A stretch of DNA of 58,863 nucleotides from Cymbomonas tetramitiformis (taxonomy: Eukaryota > Chlorophyta > Pyramimonadophyceae > Pyramimonadales > Pyramimonadaceae): assembly GCA_001247695.2 (NCBI GenBank), contig LGRX02012846.1:1-58863 (forward strand), written 5' to 3'. The notes below the pieces were generated by a model. It had not been told where the DNA came from and made no database searches. It saw only the letters and a list, made by a program, of their open reading frames with translations. A program made the position numbers and the translations under genes. This document shows, one piece after another, positions 44,101-50,189 of the stretch; position 1 is the first letter of the stretch; every line of letters starts with the position of its first letter.

Positions 44101-47100
44101 AAAAAAGGAAACATGCGGGCACCTAAGTGCTCCCCACAAAATTCAAGGGAGAACACAGAAGTTGTACATCACCACCTTCTGCCTCTCCTCGCAGCACGAC
44201 AGACGAATCTACCGAGCTCTCCAAGAGGCAGTGCCCGCCAGAATGGCACCACAGGGATAACCGCCTCCCAAAACCCACTTCCACCCGGCGGCCGTCCCCG
44301 TTCACAGCGATCCGCCAGTACTTCATATCAAGGTCAAAGAACGCAAGTCCCCCGGCATGTGTAATAACCATGAGCACTGTACACGGAGAGGGAGCTAGCG
44401 TCAGACGAATCCAAGACACTCCCAAAAAGCGAGCCGTAGACGAATCCCCGACGCACTCAAAGAGGCAGTACCCATCAGAAGGGTACCACAGGGACAGCCA
44501 CATCCCATCATCCAAATCATTCCAGTGGCCGTCCCCGTTCACAACGAGATGCCAGTACCCCATAAAGTGGGTATCGATCACCAGTCCCCCGGCAGGTGAA
44601 AAAGCCCCAAGGCACTGGACAAAAATAGAGCCAGCCGCAGACGAATCCCCGACGCCCTCAAAGAGGCAGTACCCGCCAGAAGGGTACCACAGGGACAGCC
44701 ACATCCCATCATCCAAATCATTCCAGTGGCCGTCCCCGTTCACAGCGATCCGCCAGTACCCCATACCCCACACACACACATCCTTATCGCCACTGTTAGT
44801 GCACTTTGCTTCCTGGGAAACAGCGGCGGTGGCGCTAGCCTGCGTCCCGGCCAATCCGCATCCAGAAGGCGGTGCTAGCCCGCGTCCCGGCCAATCCGCA
44901 TCCAGAAGGCAGTGCTAGCCCGCGTCCCGGCCAATCCGCATCCAGAAGGCAGCGCCAGCCGTGTGACCGGGCATCAGGGTGTGGAACACCGCGCATCGTG
45001 CACCGCACCCTCGCGCTTCTTCTGAACACGGCGCAGCTCCGACGCGGTCCACCACGCGGCGTCCAAGGTGGTCCGTGGTCTCCTCCGCCGGTGCCGGCGC
45101 CGCCAGAACACCACGGTGCCAAGAGGCTGGCTGCGGCGAGGGCGCGCGCTGCTGCTGGGGTTCTGCGGAAGGCGAGCCGCAGCGCGCGGGGCACGGGTGG
45201 CACCTTCTGCAGCAGATCCGGTGCTGCGAACACGCACTGCAGCACCTTGCAAGCATCTTGCAGAAGGTCGGTGACCTGGCCTTGGGAGGTGCTCTGTCCG
45301 CACACGCGGGGCACCCATCAGCGGTCCATGGCCCCCCCAAGCACGCCCCCTCGCGGGCCGCGTCGAGAACAGCAAACGCGCATCTGAGCAGAAACCAAAC
45401 ACCAGAGAAGTCGCCCTGCGCGTGTCCTGTGACAGCTCTGAGATCCCAGATCCACCGGCAGCCACTAGGTGCCCCGCCATGGGAGGTCTGCAGGTCGAGT
45501 CAGCCTGCCAGAGTCGGGGCCGCCCTGCAGGATTGAGTCTGCCTGCCAGAACTGGGGTGGAGGGGCTGAAGGGTCAAAGCAGCTTGTCAGAGTCCCGAGG
45601 GGGGTTGCTGCAGGATTGAGTCAGCCTGCCAGAGTCGGGAGGGGAGGGCTGCAGGGCTGAGGCTGGTCTGCCAGAGCCTGAAAGTCTGGAAATTCGAGCT
45701 CGGCCTGCCAGAGGTCGGATGGGGGTGGCTGGGGGGCTGGGCAGGATCAGGCACTGCAGTTCCCTATGAATGGCCACGTGTATCCGACATGTACTTCACC
45801 ATATACAACAGCCCTATAGCTCACCGTGTGCAACAGCCCTACAGTTCACCGTGTGCAACAGCTCCCACAGTTCACTGCACGCAACAGCCCTACAGCTCAC
45901 CGTGTGCAACAGCCCGATTATTCATCGCGCGCAATAGCCCTACAGTCCACTGCACGCAACAGCCCTACAGTTCACCATGTGCAACAGCCCTACAGTTCAC
46001 TGCGCGCAACAGCCCTACAGCTCACCTGTGGCAACAGCCCAACAGTTCATCGCTAACAGTCTACAGTTCACTGCATGTAGCAGCCCCACAGCTCACCGCG
46101 CGCAACAAATTCCTACAGTGCACCGTGCAACAGCCCTACAGCTCACCATGTGCAACAGCCCTACAGGCTACCGTGTGCAACAGCCCTACAGTTCACCCCG
46201 TGTGATTGCCCCAGATGCGTAACAGCAGGGAAGTGGCAAGTGGGTCTCTCACTGAAATTGTAGGCTCGAGGAGGCTATGCAACCGCTCCACAGCGAGCTC
46301 CATGGTCCGATTTTCCAGCACAGTTTCCAGGATCTTCTCGCGGTCCTCACCGCACCCACGCTGAGTGCCCCATCCGACGGTGCAAAGCGCGCCCCCGCTC
46401 ACAAACATGCGTGCACCAACATCCGAGCTCGAGGGCAACGCGTAGCCAGCACCGGCGCCGACACCAGCACCACAGCACCCGCGCATCACAACGGAAGTAA
46501 AGATGCTTCGGAACCACTTTCGAGGTGACACGCCACGTGGCGCAAGCAGAGCGGCAGAGGTGACACGCCACGTGGCGCAAGCAGAGCGGCAGAGGCGACA
46601 CGCCACGTGGCGCAAGCAGAGCGGCAGAGGCTCACCTCGTTCCCTTTGCCAGTGTACCAACAATTGCTCTTGGAGACGAGAGCGGCCAGTTCCTTACAAA
46701 ATAGGAAGTCATCTGACCGAGCCCCTCCGACCCCCATCACATCACATCTGCCCCCACATCACCCTCCTTCCAGAATGCATCACCACCACGCCACATCTTC
46801 CCCCATATGCCCCCTCCCACACGTGTCATCACCACGCCGTATCACCCCCCAGAAGGCGTCCCCACCACGTCACATCTGTCCCCACATTCCCCCACCCCAC
46901 GCGTTTCACCGCCACGTCAAATCTGCCCCCACATGCCCAAACCCTGCATGCAAGTCCCGACCACGTGGGGGACGGGATCCATGCTAGGGTGACGTGGCGG
47001 CAGGGATCCATGCTAGGGTGACGTGGCGGCAGGGATCGATGCTAGGATGACGTGGCGGCAGGGATCCATGCTCGGGTGACGTGGCGGCAGGCCGTCTGCA

Positions 47101-50100
47101 CCTTCTGCAAAGCGATGATGGACGAGCTGCACCGCGGCGCGTAAAATGCGGAGCACATCGCGCGCCACTTCGGCCTAAGTCAACAACGAGCCCCCAAATT
47201 CCAAGAAGTTTTAATCCCGCACGGCTGAACCTCCCCCCCGCTAGCCTCTGAGGGGGGCGGATGAAATCTGCCACATGGCCCACTCGTGGGTGTTTGGCGG
47301 GGCCACCACCCAACACCGTCGTGTGACATGCTGTTTTGTGTACAACCACACCAGCGCAGCCATCCCCCAGGACTAAGAGGCCTCACGCGCCTCCGTGGTT
47401 GAAACCGATAGGTTGACTTTGAGATGCCCCCACAACTGATTGGGACACCAGCCCGCCAATAAAGAGGCCTCACGCGCCCATACCCTTGCATGCGATTGGT
47501 TGAGCGCTCACCGCCTTGCATGTGATTGGCGGAGCCTAGTCCCCCGAAGGTTTTCGCAGGCAAGATCGCGATCATGAGGAGCCCGGGGAGCGGCGGAGTG
47601 AGCAGGTCGGCAATGACCTGTTGTGTGGCGTAGTTGCGCTGCCCAAGCCAGCAGCCTGGATCCACGCAGATGATGTTGATCATGATGGGCAGGAACTCGT
47701 TGACAAAGACGAGCGTTGCTGGCAGTGACGGCAGGGCCTCGACACTCCCGATGCCCTGGCGGTCCTCACATCCGCCCCTCAACCCTTGGATCGACACTCC
47801 CGATGCCCTGGCAAACCTCACATCCGCCTCAACCCTTGATCGACACTCCTGATGTTCTGGGCGGTCCTCGTTATCCGCCCTCAACCCTGGATCGACACTC
47901 CCGATGCCCTGGCGGTCCTCACATCCACCCCTCAACCCTTGGATGGAGTCCTGCCCACAAGCAGGTGGACTGAGCCGATCGGAGGGGCATGCTGCACCCG
48001 CTTGCACTCTGATTCAAAGAGCCTCTTATGATCGGAGGGGCATGCTGCACCCGCTTGCACTCTGATTCAAAGAGCCTCTTATGATCGGAGGGGCATGCTG
48101 CACCCGCTGCACTCTGATTCAAAGAGCTCTTATGATCGGAGGGGCATAGCACCCGCTTGTACTCTGATTCAAAGAGCTCTATGATCGGAGGCAAGGCACC
48201 CGCTTGCACCTGATTCAAAGAGCCTTCTATGATGGGGTGGGGGCGCAACACGACCCAGAGGCGGGTGGGGGATTACAACGGAGAGCGCAGCCCTCAGATT
48301 CATTTTTCCACTGAACAAGAGGGGGGACCCGTGAAGCCCCGACATCAGCACGCGCACACATGCAGGGCTGTATATGGGAGATCCCTAAAGTGGCATTCCC
48401 AAAGTGGCATTCCTGGAAGTGGCGGGAACAACTGAACATCACGGGTCTTCAGGCTCCTGCACAACTTCATCCAGGATCCACGGCGAAGCCAGCTGCTGCA
48501 CAACTTCATTCAGGGATCCGACGGGCGCAGCCAGCGGCTGCACAATCTCATCCAGGGATCCGACGGCGGCCAGCGGCTGCACAATCTCATCCAGGGATCC
48601 GACGGCGAGCCAGCGGCTGCACAACTTCATCCAGGGATCCGACGCGAGCCAGCGGCTGCACAACTTCATCCAGGGATCCGACGGCGAGCCAGCGGCTGCA
48701 CAACTTCATCCAGGGATCCGACGGCGAGCCAGCGGCTGCACAACTTCATCCAGGGATCCGACGGCGAGCCAGCCCATCAGATGCCTGTCTATTGGGCATC
48801 CAACTTGTACACCGCCCCCTCCTTGTTCAAGCCTGCATGCGCTGAGGGAACCTCACTGTAGCTCGATATTCCCAGCTTCCTGCCATGCCAGACACCTGTG
48901 TACCTGGCAGGTCGAGAGGAGGTAATAGGGGCACCTCGAGCTGGACGTGGGGGCTGTGCTCCTGCAGCGCAGCGAGGGCCTTCTCCAGGGCCGTCGCGCT
49001 GTCGCTGAACAAGATGCTGCGGCTCTCCTTGTACCGCTGCTGCACCGTCATCCTGCTCAGGCACCCGGCGATGCAGCCACTCCCAGCATCACGACTCGCG
49101 CGCCTTTTCGTGTGGCGAGACACCTTCTTCCCAGAGCGCCGCAGTCTCAAGGCAGGGTCCGCGACGGGGGAGGTGCACAAGCTTGTTCTCGGTCGCCAAG
49201 GGAGGCTTTAGCAGTCTCTTCACGGGTGTTCAGATCTGCCAGGTCAGCGAGGGAGTGATTGCATGTTTCTTCACGGGACACGAGGAAATGTTTACATCTT
49301 TCTTCAGGGTGGACAGGAGAGGGTTGGCAAGCCTCTTCAGGCTCCACGCAGGCGTTGCTTACACCGGGAGATCGGTACGAGACGATGCACAGTTCACGAA
49401 GTCAAGAGATGGGTACGAGATGATGCACAGTTCACGAAGTCAAGAGATGGGTACGAGATTATGCACAGTTCACGAAGTCAAGAGATGGGTACGAGAGGAT
49501 GCACAGTTCACGAAGTCAAGAGATGGGTACGAGAGGATGCACAGTTCACGAAGTCATGAGTGGCTAAAGTATCGCCGAATCCGCCGTGTAGGGAAGAAAG
49601 ACTAGAACAGCAAGATAAAAGAAAACTTCTTACCCCCGCTGAGAAGAAGTTTTCTTTCCCCGCTGAAACATGTTTGCTGAGCTTCACACTCAATTTCATC
49701 AAATCTATCTGAAGCATCTGATATTAAACAGCCAGGCAGATGAGAGGGTATACCGCTCGAGTGACTCGATGGACTGCCCCTTTTTTATGGATGGACTCAG
49801 AGTCATATCAAACAGCCAGGCAGACGAGGGGGCGTACCACTCGATGGGCTCGACGGACTCCCCTTTGTTGGTGGTTGGGCTCAGAGTCATATCAACCACC
49901 TGCCTCCGTCCAAGCGTAAGTGCTCGAAGAAACGTTTGGAAGCGCGAAGCACGAAAACAAACGCTGTTCGCGCGCACACTGTTGGTAACAAGCGCTGGCC
50001 TCTCACCTCCTGATCCGCAGCTGGCCCGCTGAACAAGAACTCCACGGCGCGATTAACGTCGTTATTGCAGACATCAAGTGCTTGGCGACATGACTGCTCC

Positions 50101-50142
50101 TCGAAGCCCATATTCTGGAGATACGCCCCCTCACCACACCTT
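19659..50142 (-). CDS. USP24: USP24-like ubiquitin carboxyl-terminal hydrolase, about 34 exons, ~3,000 aa
   Basis: One 30-kb gene; deubiquitinase of peptidase family C19 that removes ubiquitin from substrates. N to C: UBA (50.1 kb), helical-repeat region (49.0-33.7 kb), ubiquitin-like segment (32.3-30.9 kb), second helical block (30.9-28.9 kb), catalytic USP core (28.9-26.1 kb), C-terminal helical block (25.9-20.7 kb), second UBA (20.8-20.0 kb). Collinear similarity to animal USP24 is visible in many places: [59 protein letters not shown], and WGWM+VEWWEKNN across a junction. The catalytic Cys codon is at 28788-28790, His at 26763-26765 and Asp at 26709-26711. Phases agree for most junctions from 43.4 kb to the stop. 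They do not agree among the first N-terminal exons or at the 41.5/41.2, 34.6/33.9 and 31.9/31.1 kb junctions, where an exon or a different site is missing. The start codon was not found. Introns are packed with private minisatellites. Human USP24 is 2,620 aa, so the size fits. Confidence 0.85.
20715..20996 (-). CDS. USP24: USP24 exon 33
   Basis: 94 codons, phase 0: [18 protein letters not shown], an acidic/Ser-rich linker with [19 protein letters not shown], ending EEEVAKQLK at AAG|GTGCCT. The last residues are the first turn of the UBA domain completed in the next exon. Confidence 0.85.
21182..21360 (-). CDS. USP24: USP24 exon 32
   Basis: GCGCAG|GG acceptor in phase 1, ATG|GTGAGG donor in phase 0: [20 protein letters not shown], then [11 protein letters not shown] and [10 protein letters not shown]. 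Splicing to the next exon restores [12 protein letters not shown], equivalent to WSWAVQWLQKKM near the USP24 C-terminus. Confidence 0.9.
21616..21785 (-). CDS. USP24: USP24 exon 31
   Basis: GGGCAG|C acceptor (phase 2), CACC|GTGCGC donor (phase 1): [16 protein letters not shown], then [13 protein letters not shown] and [15 protein letters not shown]. Confidence 0.85.
21876..21929 (-). CDS. USP24: USP24 exon 30 (54-bp microexon)
   Basis: CTAGACAG|T ... TGCAG|GTGCTT, phase 2 in and out: [17 protein letters not shown]. Both phases agree with its neighbours. Confidence 0.8.
22190..22434. repeat. 39-bp minisatellite, 6 copies (USP24 intron)
   Basis: ATGATTGGTCGCCCAGCGAC plus CTTTTCGAAGGGCGAG unit, nearly perfect, so recent. 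Each unit contains ATTGG (reverse CCAAT). The 13-codon period keeps several frames open; these are not genes. Confidence 0.97.
22710..22985 (-). CDS. USP24: USP24 exon 29
   Basis: Phase 2 in and out. Reads [19 protein letters not shown], then [20 protein letters not shown] and LLNVPFLL; reading on without splicing meets TAG at once, which supports donor CTGCG|GTAGCT. Confidence 0.88.
23058..23252. repeat. 39-bp minisatellite, 5 copies (USP24 intron)
   Basis: Unit GGAGGTGCCTCCTTGGTGAG... with an internal GGAGGTGCCTCC palindrome. Confidence 0.95.
23710..24008 (-). CDS. USP24: USP24 exon 28
   Basis: Phase 0 in, 2 out (GCCGG|GTGGGC): [19 protein letters not shown], then [16 protein letters not shown] and [15 protein letters not shown]. 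Helical C-terminal block. Confidence 0.85.
24240..24350. repeat. 43-bp repeat, 3 diverged copies
   Basis: CCGCTGCCCGCACCCATGCA...ACGGACGGCA units in a USP24 intron. Confidence 0.8.
24812..25030 (-). CDS. USP24: USP24 exon 27
   Basis: 73 codons, phase 0: [20 protein letters not shown], then [20 protein letters not shown] and [10 protein letters not shown]. Matches the IFLLECNVREVR region of USP24. Confidence 0.92.
25428..26195 (-). CDS. USP24: USP24 exon 26: end of USP domain
   Basis: 256 codons, phase 0. Opens [15 protein letters not shown], then [13 protein letters not shown] (the closing YMLFY box of the domain), a long low-complexity Gly/Arg/Glu insert, and [20 protein letters not shown], then ATYFFQ. 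Donor TTCCAG|GTGGCT. Confidence 0.93.
26670..27215 (-). CDS. USP24: USP24 exon 25: catalytic His box
   Basis: 182 codons, phase 0. Starts [20 protein letters not shown], then [20 protein letters not shown], a Gly/Ala-rich insert, [21 protein letters not shown] (cut here) and [13 protein letters not shown]. Catalytic His 26763-26765, Asp 26709-26711. Where other USPs have YYCEKC, this has LHWEHQ, so the second zinc pair is gone too. The first 60 bp of this exon have been copied into the upstream intron (27220-27425). Confidence 0.97.
27216..27425. repeat. 69-bp minisatellite made of the exon 25 acceptor and first codons
   Basis: Three intronic copies (acceptor positions near 27285, 27354 and 27412) of the segment that starts exon 25. 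Each carries the CGCAG| acceptor and codons for [15 protein letters not shown]. Period 69, 69 and 58 bp. Confidence 0.95.
27605..27785. repeat. 25-26-bp minisatellite, about 7 copies
   Basis: CCCATGATGAATCGACTGCT units, alternating C/T variants; USP24 intron. Confidence 0.95.
27785..27925. repeat. 58-bp repeat, 2-3 copies
   Basis: CGGCACGCCCGGAGACAACA...CCCCACCACTCAG units directly after the previous array. Confidence 0.85.
28163..28558 (-). CDS. USP24: USP24 exon 24: USP fingers/palm
   Basis: 132 codons, phase 0, after a very short intron of about 64 nt. Reads [17 protein letters not shown] (QQDAxEF box), then [16 protein letters not shown] and [20 protein letters not shown]. At the position of the first zinc-ribbon C-x-x-C pair only one Cys (SHQC) is left. 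Confidence 0.95.
28623..29246 (-). CDS. USP24: USP24 exon 23: catalytic Cys box
   Basis: 208 codons, phase 0. Reads [36 protein letters not shown], then [18 protein letters not shown], the USP Cys box. The nucleophile codon is 28788-28790. [13 protein letters not shown] follows, the usual QQLYM signature of the large USP9X-type enzymes. Confidence 0.97.
29488..29856 (-). CDS. USP24: USP24 exon 22
   Basis: 123 codons, phase 0 (CCACAG|GGG ... TCACAG|GTAGCG). Helical block with [14 protein letters not shown], then [11 protein letters not shown], which precedes the catalytic domain in USP24. Confidence 0.92.
30068..31117 (-). CDS. USP24: USP24 exon 21 (ubiquitin-like second half and helical block)
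   Basis: 350 codons, phase 0. Reads [19 protein letters not shown] (end of the ubiquitin-like fold), [17 protein letters not shown] (LL-PT motif of the family), [20 protein letters not shown] and [20 protein letters not shown]. Donor ATGCAG|GTGCGA. Confidence 0.92.
31244..31701. repeat. Foldback element (two ~218-bp arms) in a USP24 intron
   Basis: Arms 31244-31460 and about 31483-31701 are near-identical inverted copies separated by about 22 bp. Each arm carries an open frame reading outward from the centre (shared peptide [16 protein letters not shown], then [16 protein letters not shown]). Most likely a MITE-like or snap-back insertion. Confidence 0.9.
31871..32312 (-). CDS. USP24: USP24 exon 20 (ubiquitin-like segment, first half)
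   Basis: Reads [20 protein letters not shown], then [20 protein letters not shown]. It matches the stretch in USP24 where a leucine-rich helix precedes a ubiquitin-like fold (HSNETIGSVRWKIA). The second half is loop-like and Pro/Ser-rich. Donor GAAG|GTGAGC gives phase 1, which the next exon does not accept, so the true end is uncertain. Confidence 0.85.
32742..33552. repeat. 37-bp minisatellite, about 22 copies
   Basis: AGGACCTGGTCTCGGGCGAA...CCCAGGTTGAG, with many one-base deletions between copies; USP24 intron. Long minus frames here are artefacts. Confidence 0.97.
33754..33939 (-). CDS. USP24: USP24 exon 19
   Basis: 62 codons, phase 0: [20 protein letters not shown], then [12 protein letters not shown] and [14 protein letters not shown]. 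It parallels GMDFIWKIAMES...NEAIQLI in USP24. The same frame stays open to about 34150, so the exon may be longer or a short upstream exon ([14 protein letters not shown]) may join it; the phase to exon 18 is unresolved. Confidence 0.85.
34285..34548. repeat. ~34-bp minisatellite, about 8 copies
   Basis: CCCCAACAGGCTCACGCCGC then AACATTCAACACC units; USP24 intron. Confidence 0.95.
34618..34826 (-). CDS. USP24: USP24 exon 18
   Basis: Has no ATG and is easily missed. Reads [19 protein letters not shown], then [12 protein letters not shown] and [12 protein letters not shown]. It corresponds to the CFEWFTK...FNLFKTFF region of USP24. Acceptor TAGCAG|, donor AGCC|GTAAGC, phase 2 out. Confidence 0.85.
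35243..35989. repeat. Inverted repeat spanning the assembly gap
   Basis: 35243-35443 recurs inverted at 35788-35989 (about 200 bp, near identical). 35135-35245 recurs directly at 35495-35590 with many single-base deletions. This structure probably caused the gap. Confidence 0.85.
35475..35494. other. Assembly gap (20 N)
   Basis: Twenty unspecified bases inside the USP24 intron between exons 17 and 18. The true size is unknown. Confidence 1.
36376..36617 (-). CDS. USP24: USP24 exon 17 (KFLSFL helix block)
   Basis: Reads [13 protein letters not shown], then [18 protein letters not shown] and [10 protein letters not shown]. The HLKFLSFL...LWDLL pattern matches the conserved HLKFLAFFL...IWE region of USP24 and USP9X. 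Phase 1 in, 0 out (CAG|GTTCCC). Confidence 0.85.
36954..37068 (-). CDS. USP24: USP24 exon 16 (probable, disordered)
   Basis: CTGCAG| acceptor, CCGG|GTGCGC donor, phase 0 in and phase 1 out, exactly what the flanking exons require. Encodes a polar Gly/Ser/Asp-rich segment ([12 protein letters not shown]). Supported mainly by phase. Confidence 0.5.
37290..37535. repeat. 24-bp minisatellite with CCAAT boxes, about 9 copies
   Basis: Unit GCATGCATGCCGCGGCCAAT plus CAGA. Each unit holds GCATGC, CCGCGG and CCAATCA. Located in the USP24 intron between exons 15 and 16, starting about 220 bp above exon 16. Confidence 0.97.
38015..38197 (-). CDS. USP24: USP24 exon 15
   Basis: 61 codons from GCGCAG|GCC to CCC|GTAGTC, phase 0: [16 protein letters not shown], then [14 protein letters not shown] and [17 protein letters not shown]. 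Clear ARM-like helices. Confidence 0.75.
38440..38640. repeat. ~26-bp G-rich degenerate repeat
   Basis: GATGCGCATGCCGGGGGTAA-type units, 7-8 copies; USP24 intron. Confidence 0.85.
38892..39368 (-). CDS. USP24: USP24 exon 14
   Basis: 159 codons, phase 0 at both ends. Reads [16 protein letters not shown], a low-complexity Ser/Thr/Ala middle, then [19 protein letters not shown]. The middle is probably a disordered loop. Confidence 0.75.
39583..39654 (-). CDS. USP24: USP24 exon 13 (72 bp)
   Basis: 24 codons: [13 protein letters not shown], then [20 protein letters not shown] ... AAG|GTGGGC, phase 0. Confidence 0.75.
39843..40115. repeat. ~38-bp minisatellite, 7-8 copies
   Basis: GATGATCCCACAAGCTCGGT then GAAATATAGGGATGGG; USP24 intron. 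Confidence 0.95.
40223..40282 (-). CDS. USP24: USP24 exon 12 (60-bp microexon)
   Basis: Exactly 20 codons ([20 protein letters not shown]), TTGCAG|GGG ... GAG|GTGCCC, phase 0. Extends the helical run of its neighbours. Confidence 0.7.
40531..40608 (-). CDS. USP24: USP24 exon 11
   Basis: 26 codons, TGTGCAG|GAC ... AATCAG|GTGCTG, phase 0 at both ends: [20 protein letters not shown], then LLASNQ. Confidence 0.75.
41110..41185 (-). CDS. USP24: USP24 exon 10
   Basis: Reads [20 protein letters not shown], then LQL; donor CTG|GTACTG, phase 0. Helical. Confidence 0.65.
41520..41751 (-). CDS. USP24: USP24 exon 9 (beta-rich insert)
   Basis: Reads [20 protein letters not shown], then [14 protein letters not shown], then [13 protein letters not shown]. 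The alternating hydrophobic strands around FKVLL...YDVEY suggest a small beta-barrel (SH3/Tudor-like) within an otherwise helical region. The domain name is an inference. Exit phase 1 does not match the next exon. Confidence 0.7.
41935..42120. repeat. 16-bp minisatellite, about 11 copies
   Basis: ACTCTGCATGACGCAC units; USP24 intron. Confidence 0.95.
42234..42422 (-). CDS. USP24: USP24 exon 8
   Basis: 63 codons, phase 0 at both ends (GCTCCAG|ATG ... AACAGG|GTAGTC). Reads [17 protein letters not shown], then [19 protein letters not shown]. Confidence 0.75.
42720..42864 (-). CDS. USP24: USP24 exon 7
   Basis: Reads [20 protein letters not shown], then [17 protein letters not shown]. Acceptor GCTGCAG|C matches phase 2. 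No GT lies at the right phase for the donor; CAG|GCGCGT would be a GC-AG intron in phase 0, as the next exon requires. Confidence 0.65.
43292..43436 (-). CDS. USP24: USP24 exon 6
   Basis: Reads [19 protein letters not shown], then [20 protein letters not shown]. Enters in phase 1 (CTTCAG|CC), exits in phase 2 (ACCTG|GTGCGG), which the next exon accepts. Confidence 0.7.
44123..44854 (-). CDS. Uncertain repeat-protein ORF nested in a USP24 intron, 243 aa
   Basis: One uninterrupted frame with three copies of a Trp/Gly/Asp-rich motif: [13 protein letters not shown], then [20 protein letters not shown] and EGVGDSS (starts near 44760, 44570 and 44320). Same strand as USP24, with a plausible TTTCCCAG| acceptor near 44815. 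It could be an extra exon, a nested gene, or a translated repeat. No family recognised. Confidence 0.3.
   Translation of the reverse strand: MAGTQASATAAVSQEAKCTNSGDKDVCVWGMGYWRIAVNGDGHWNDLDDGMWLSLWYPSGGYCLFEGVGDSSAAGSIFVQCLGAFSPAGGLVIDTHFMGYWHLVVNGDGHWNDLDDGMWLSLWYPSDGYCLFECVGDSSTARFLGVSWIRLTLAPSPCTVLMVITHAGGLAFFDLDMKYWRIAVNGDGRRVEVGFGRRLSLWCHSGGHCLLESSVDSSVVLRGEAEGGDVQLLCSPLNFVGST
44840..44960. repeat. 39-bp repeat with CCAAT, 3 copies
   Basis: CGCGTCCCGGCCAATCCGCA then TCCAGAAGGCAGTGCTAGCC; USP24 intron. Confidence 0.9.
45115..45275 (-). CDS. USP24: USP24 exon 5 (probable)
   Basis: Reads [20 protein letters not shown], then [20 protein letters not shown]. Acceptor GGCCAG| is good; several donors near 45115 are possible. 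Confidence 0.5.
45790..46200. repeat. ~25-bp minisatellite, about 16 copies
   Basis: CAGCCCTACAGTTCACCGTG then TGCAA units. The array ends at the splice donor of exon 4. Confidence 0.95.
46197..46333 (-). CDS. USP24: USP24 exon 4 (probable)
   Basis: Reads [20 protein letters not shown], then [22 protein letters not shown]: amphipathic helices typical of ARM/HEAT repeats. The donor GG|GTGAAC sits exactly at the edge of the 45.8-46.2 kb minisatellite. Confidence 0.55.
46520..46640. repeat. 35-bp repeat, 3-4 copies
   Basis: GACACGCCACGTGGCGCAAG then CAGAGCGGCAGAG; contains the palindrome GCCACGTGGC. Confidence 0.93.
46970..47095. repeat. 29-bp repeat, 4-5 copies
   Basis: GGGATCCATGCTAGGGTGAC then GTGGCGGCA units; USP24 intron. 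Confidence 0.93.
47618..47718 (-). CDS. USP24: USP24 exon 3 (possible)
   Basis: Reads [21 protein letters not shown] up to YATQQ between a GCCAG| acceptor and a weak CAG|GTCATT donor. Looks helical and non-random, but neither splice phase nor homology confirms it. Confidence 0.35.
47740..48238. repeat. Two adjacent arrays of ~52-53 bp units
   Basis: 47740-47955: CACTCCCGATGCCCTGGCGG-type units (4). 47970-48238: GATCGGAGGGGCATGCTGCA-type units (5), with progressive single-base losses. Confidence 0.93.
48455..48778. repeat. ~40-bp minisatellite, 8 copies
   Basis: GCACAACTTCATCCAGGGAT then CCGACGGCGAGCCAGCGGCT units, ending about 125 bp below exon 2. Confidence 0.96.
48904..49052 (-). CDS. USP24: USP24 exon 2 (probable)
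   Basis: Encodes [13 protein letters not shown], then [20 protein letters not shown], a helical segment. Acceptor GAGCAG|, donor CCAG|GTACAC (or CAG|GTGTCT nine bases later). The upstream sequence is also open, so the 5' end is uncertain. Confidence 0.5.
49375..49560. repeat. 37-bp minisatellite, 5 copies
   Basis: GATGCACAGTTCACGAAGTC then AAGAGATGGGTACGAGA units; USP24 intron 1. Confidence 0.96.
50007..50142 (-). CDS. USP24: USP24 exon: N-terminal UBA domain
   Basis: Reads [12 protein letters not shown], then [18 protein letters not shown]: a complete UBA domain (MGF loop and A-V-x-x-L helix 3). It ends GAG|GTGAGA. Acceptor TTTAG| at 50143 is tentative and no in-frame ATG precedes it. A UBA here is the hallmark of USP24 within the USP9X/USP24/USP34 group. 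Confidence 0.8.
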
Positions 50143-50189
50143 CTAAATGTTTTTGTGCCGCGAGATTGAGCCAAGCGCTTGGCGAAGTC

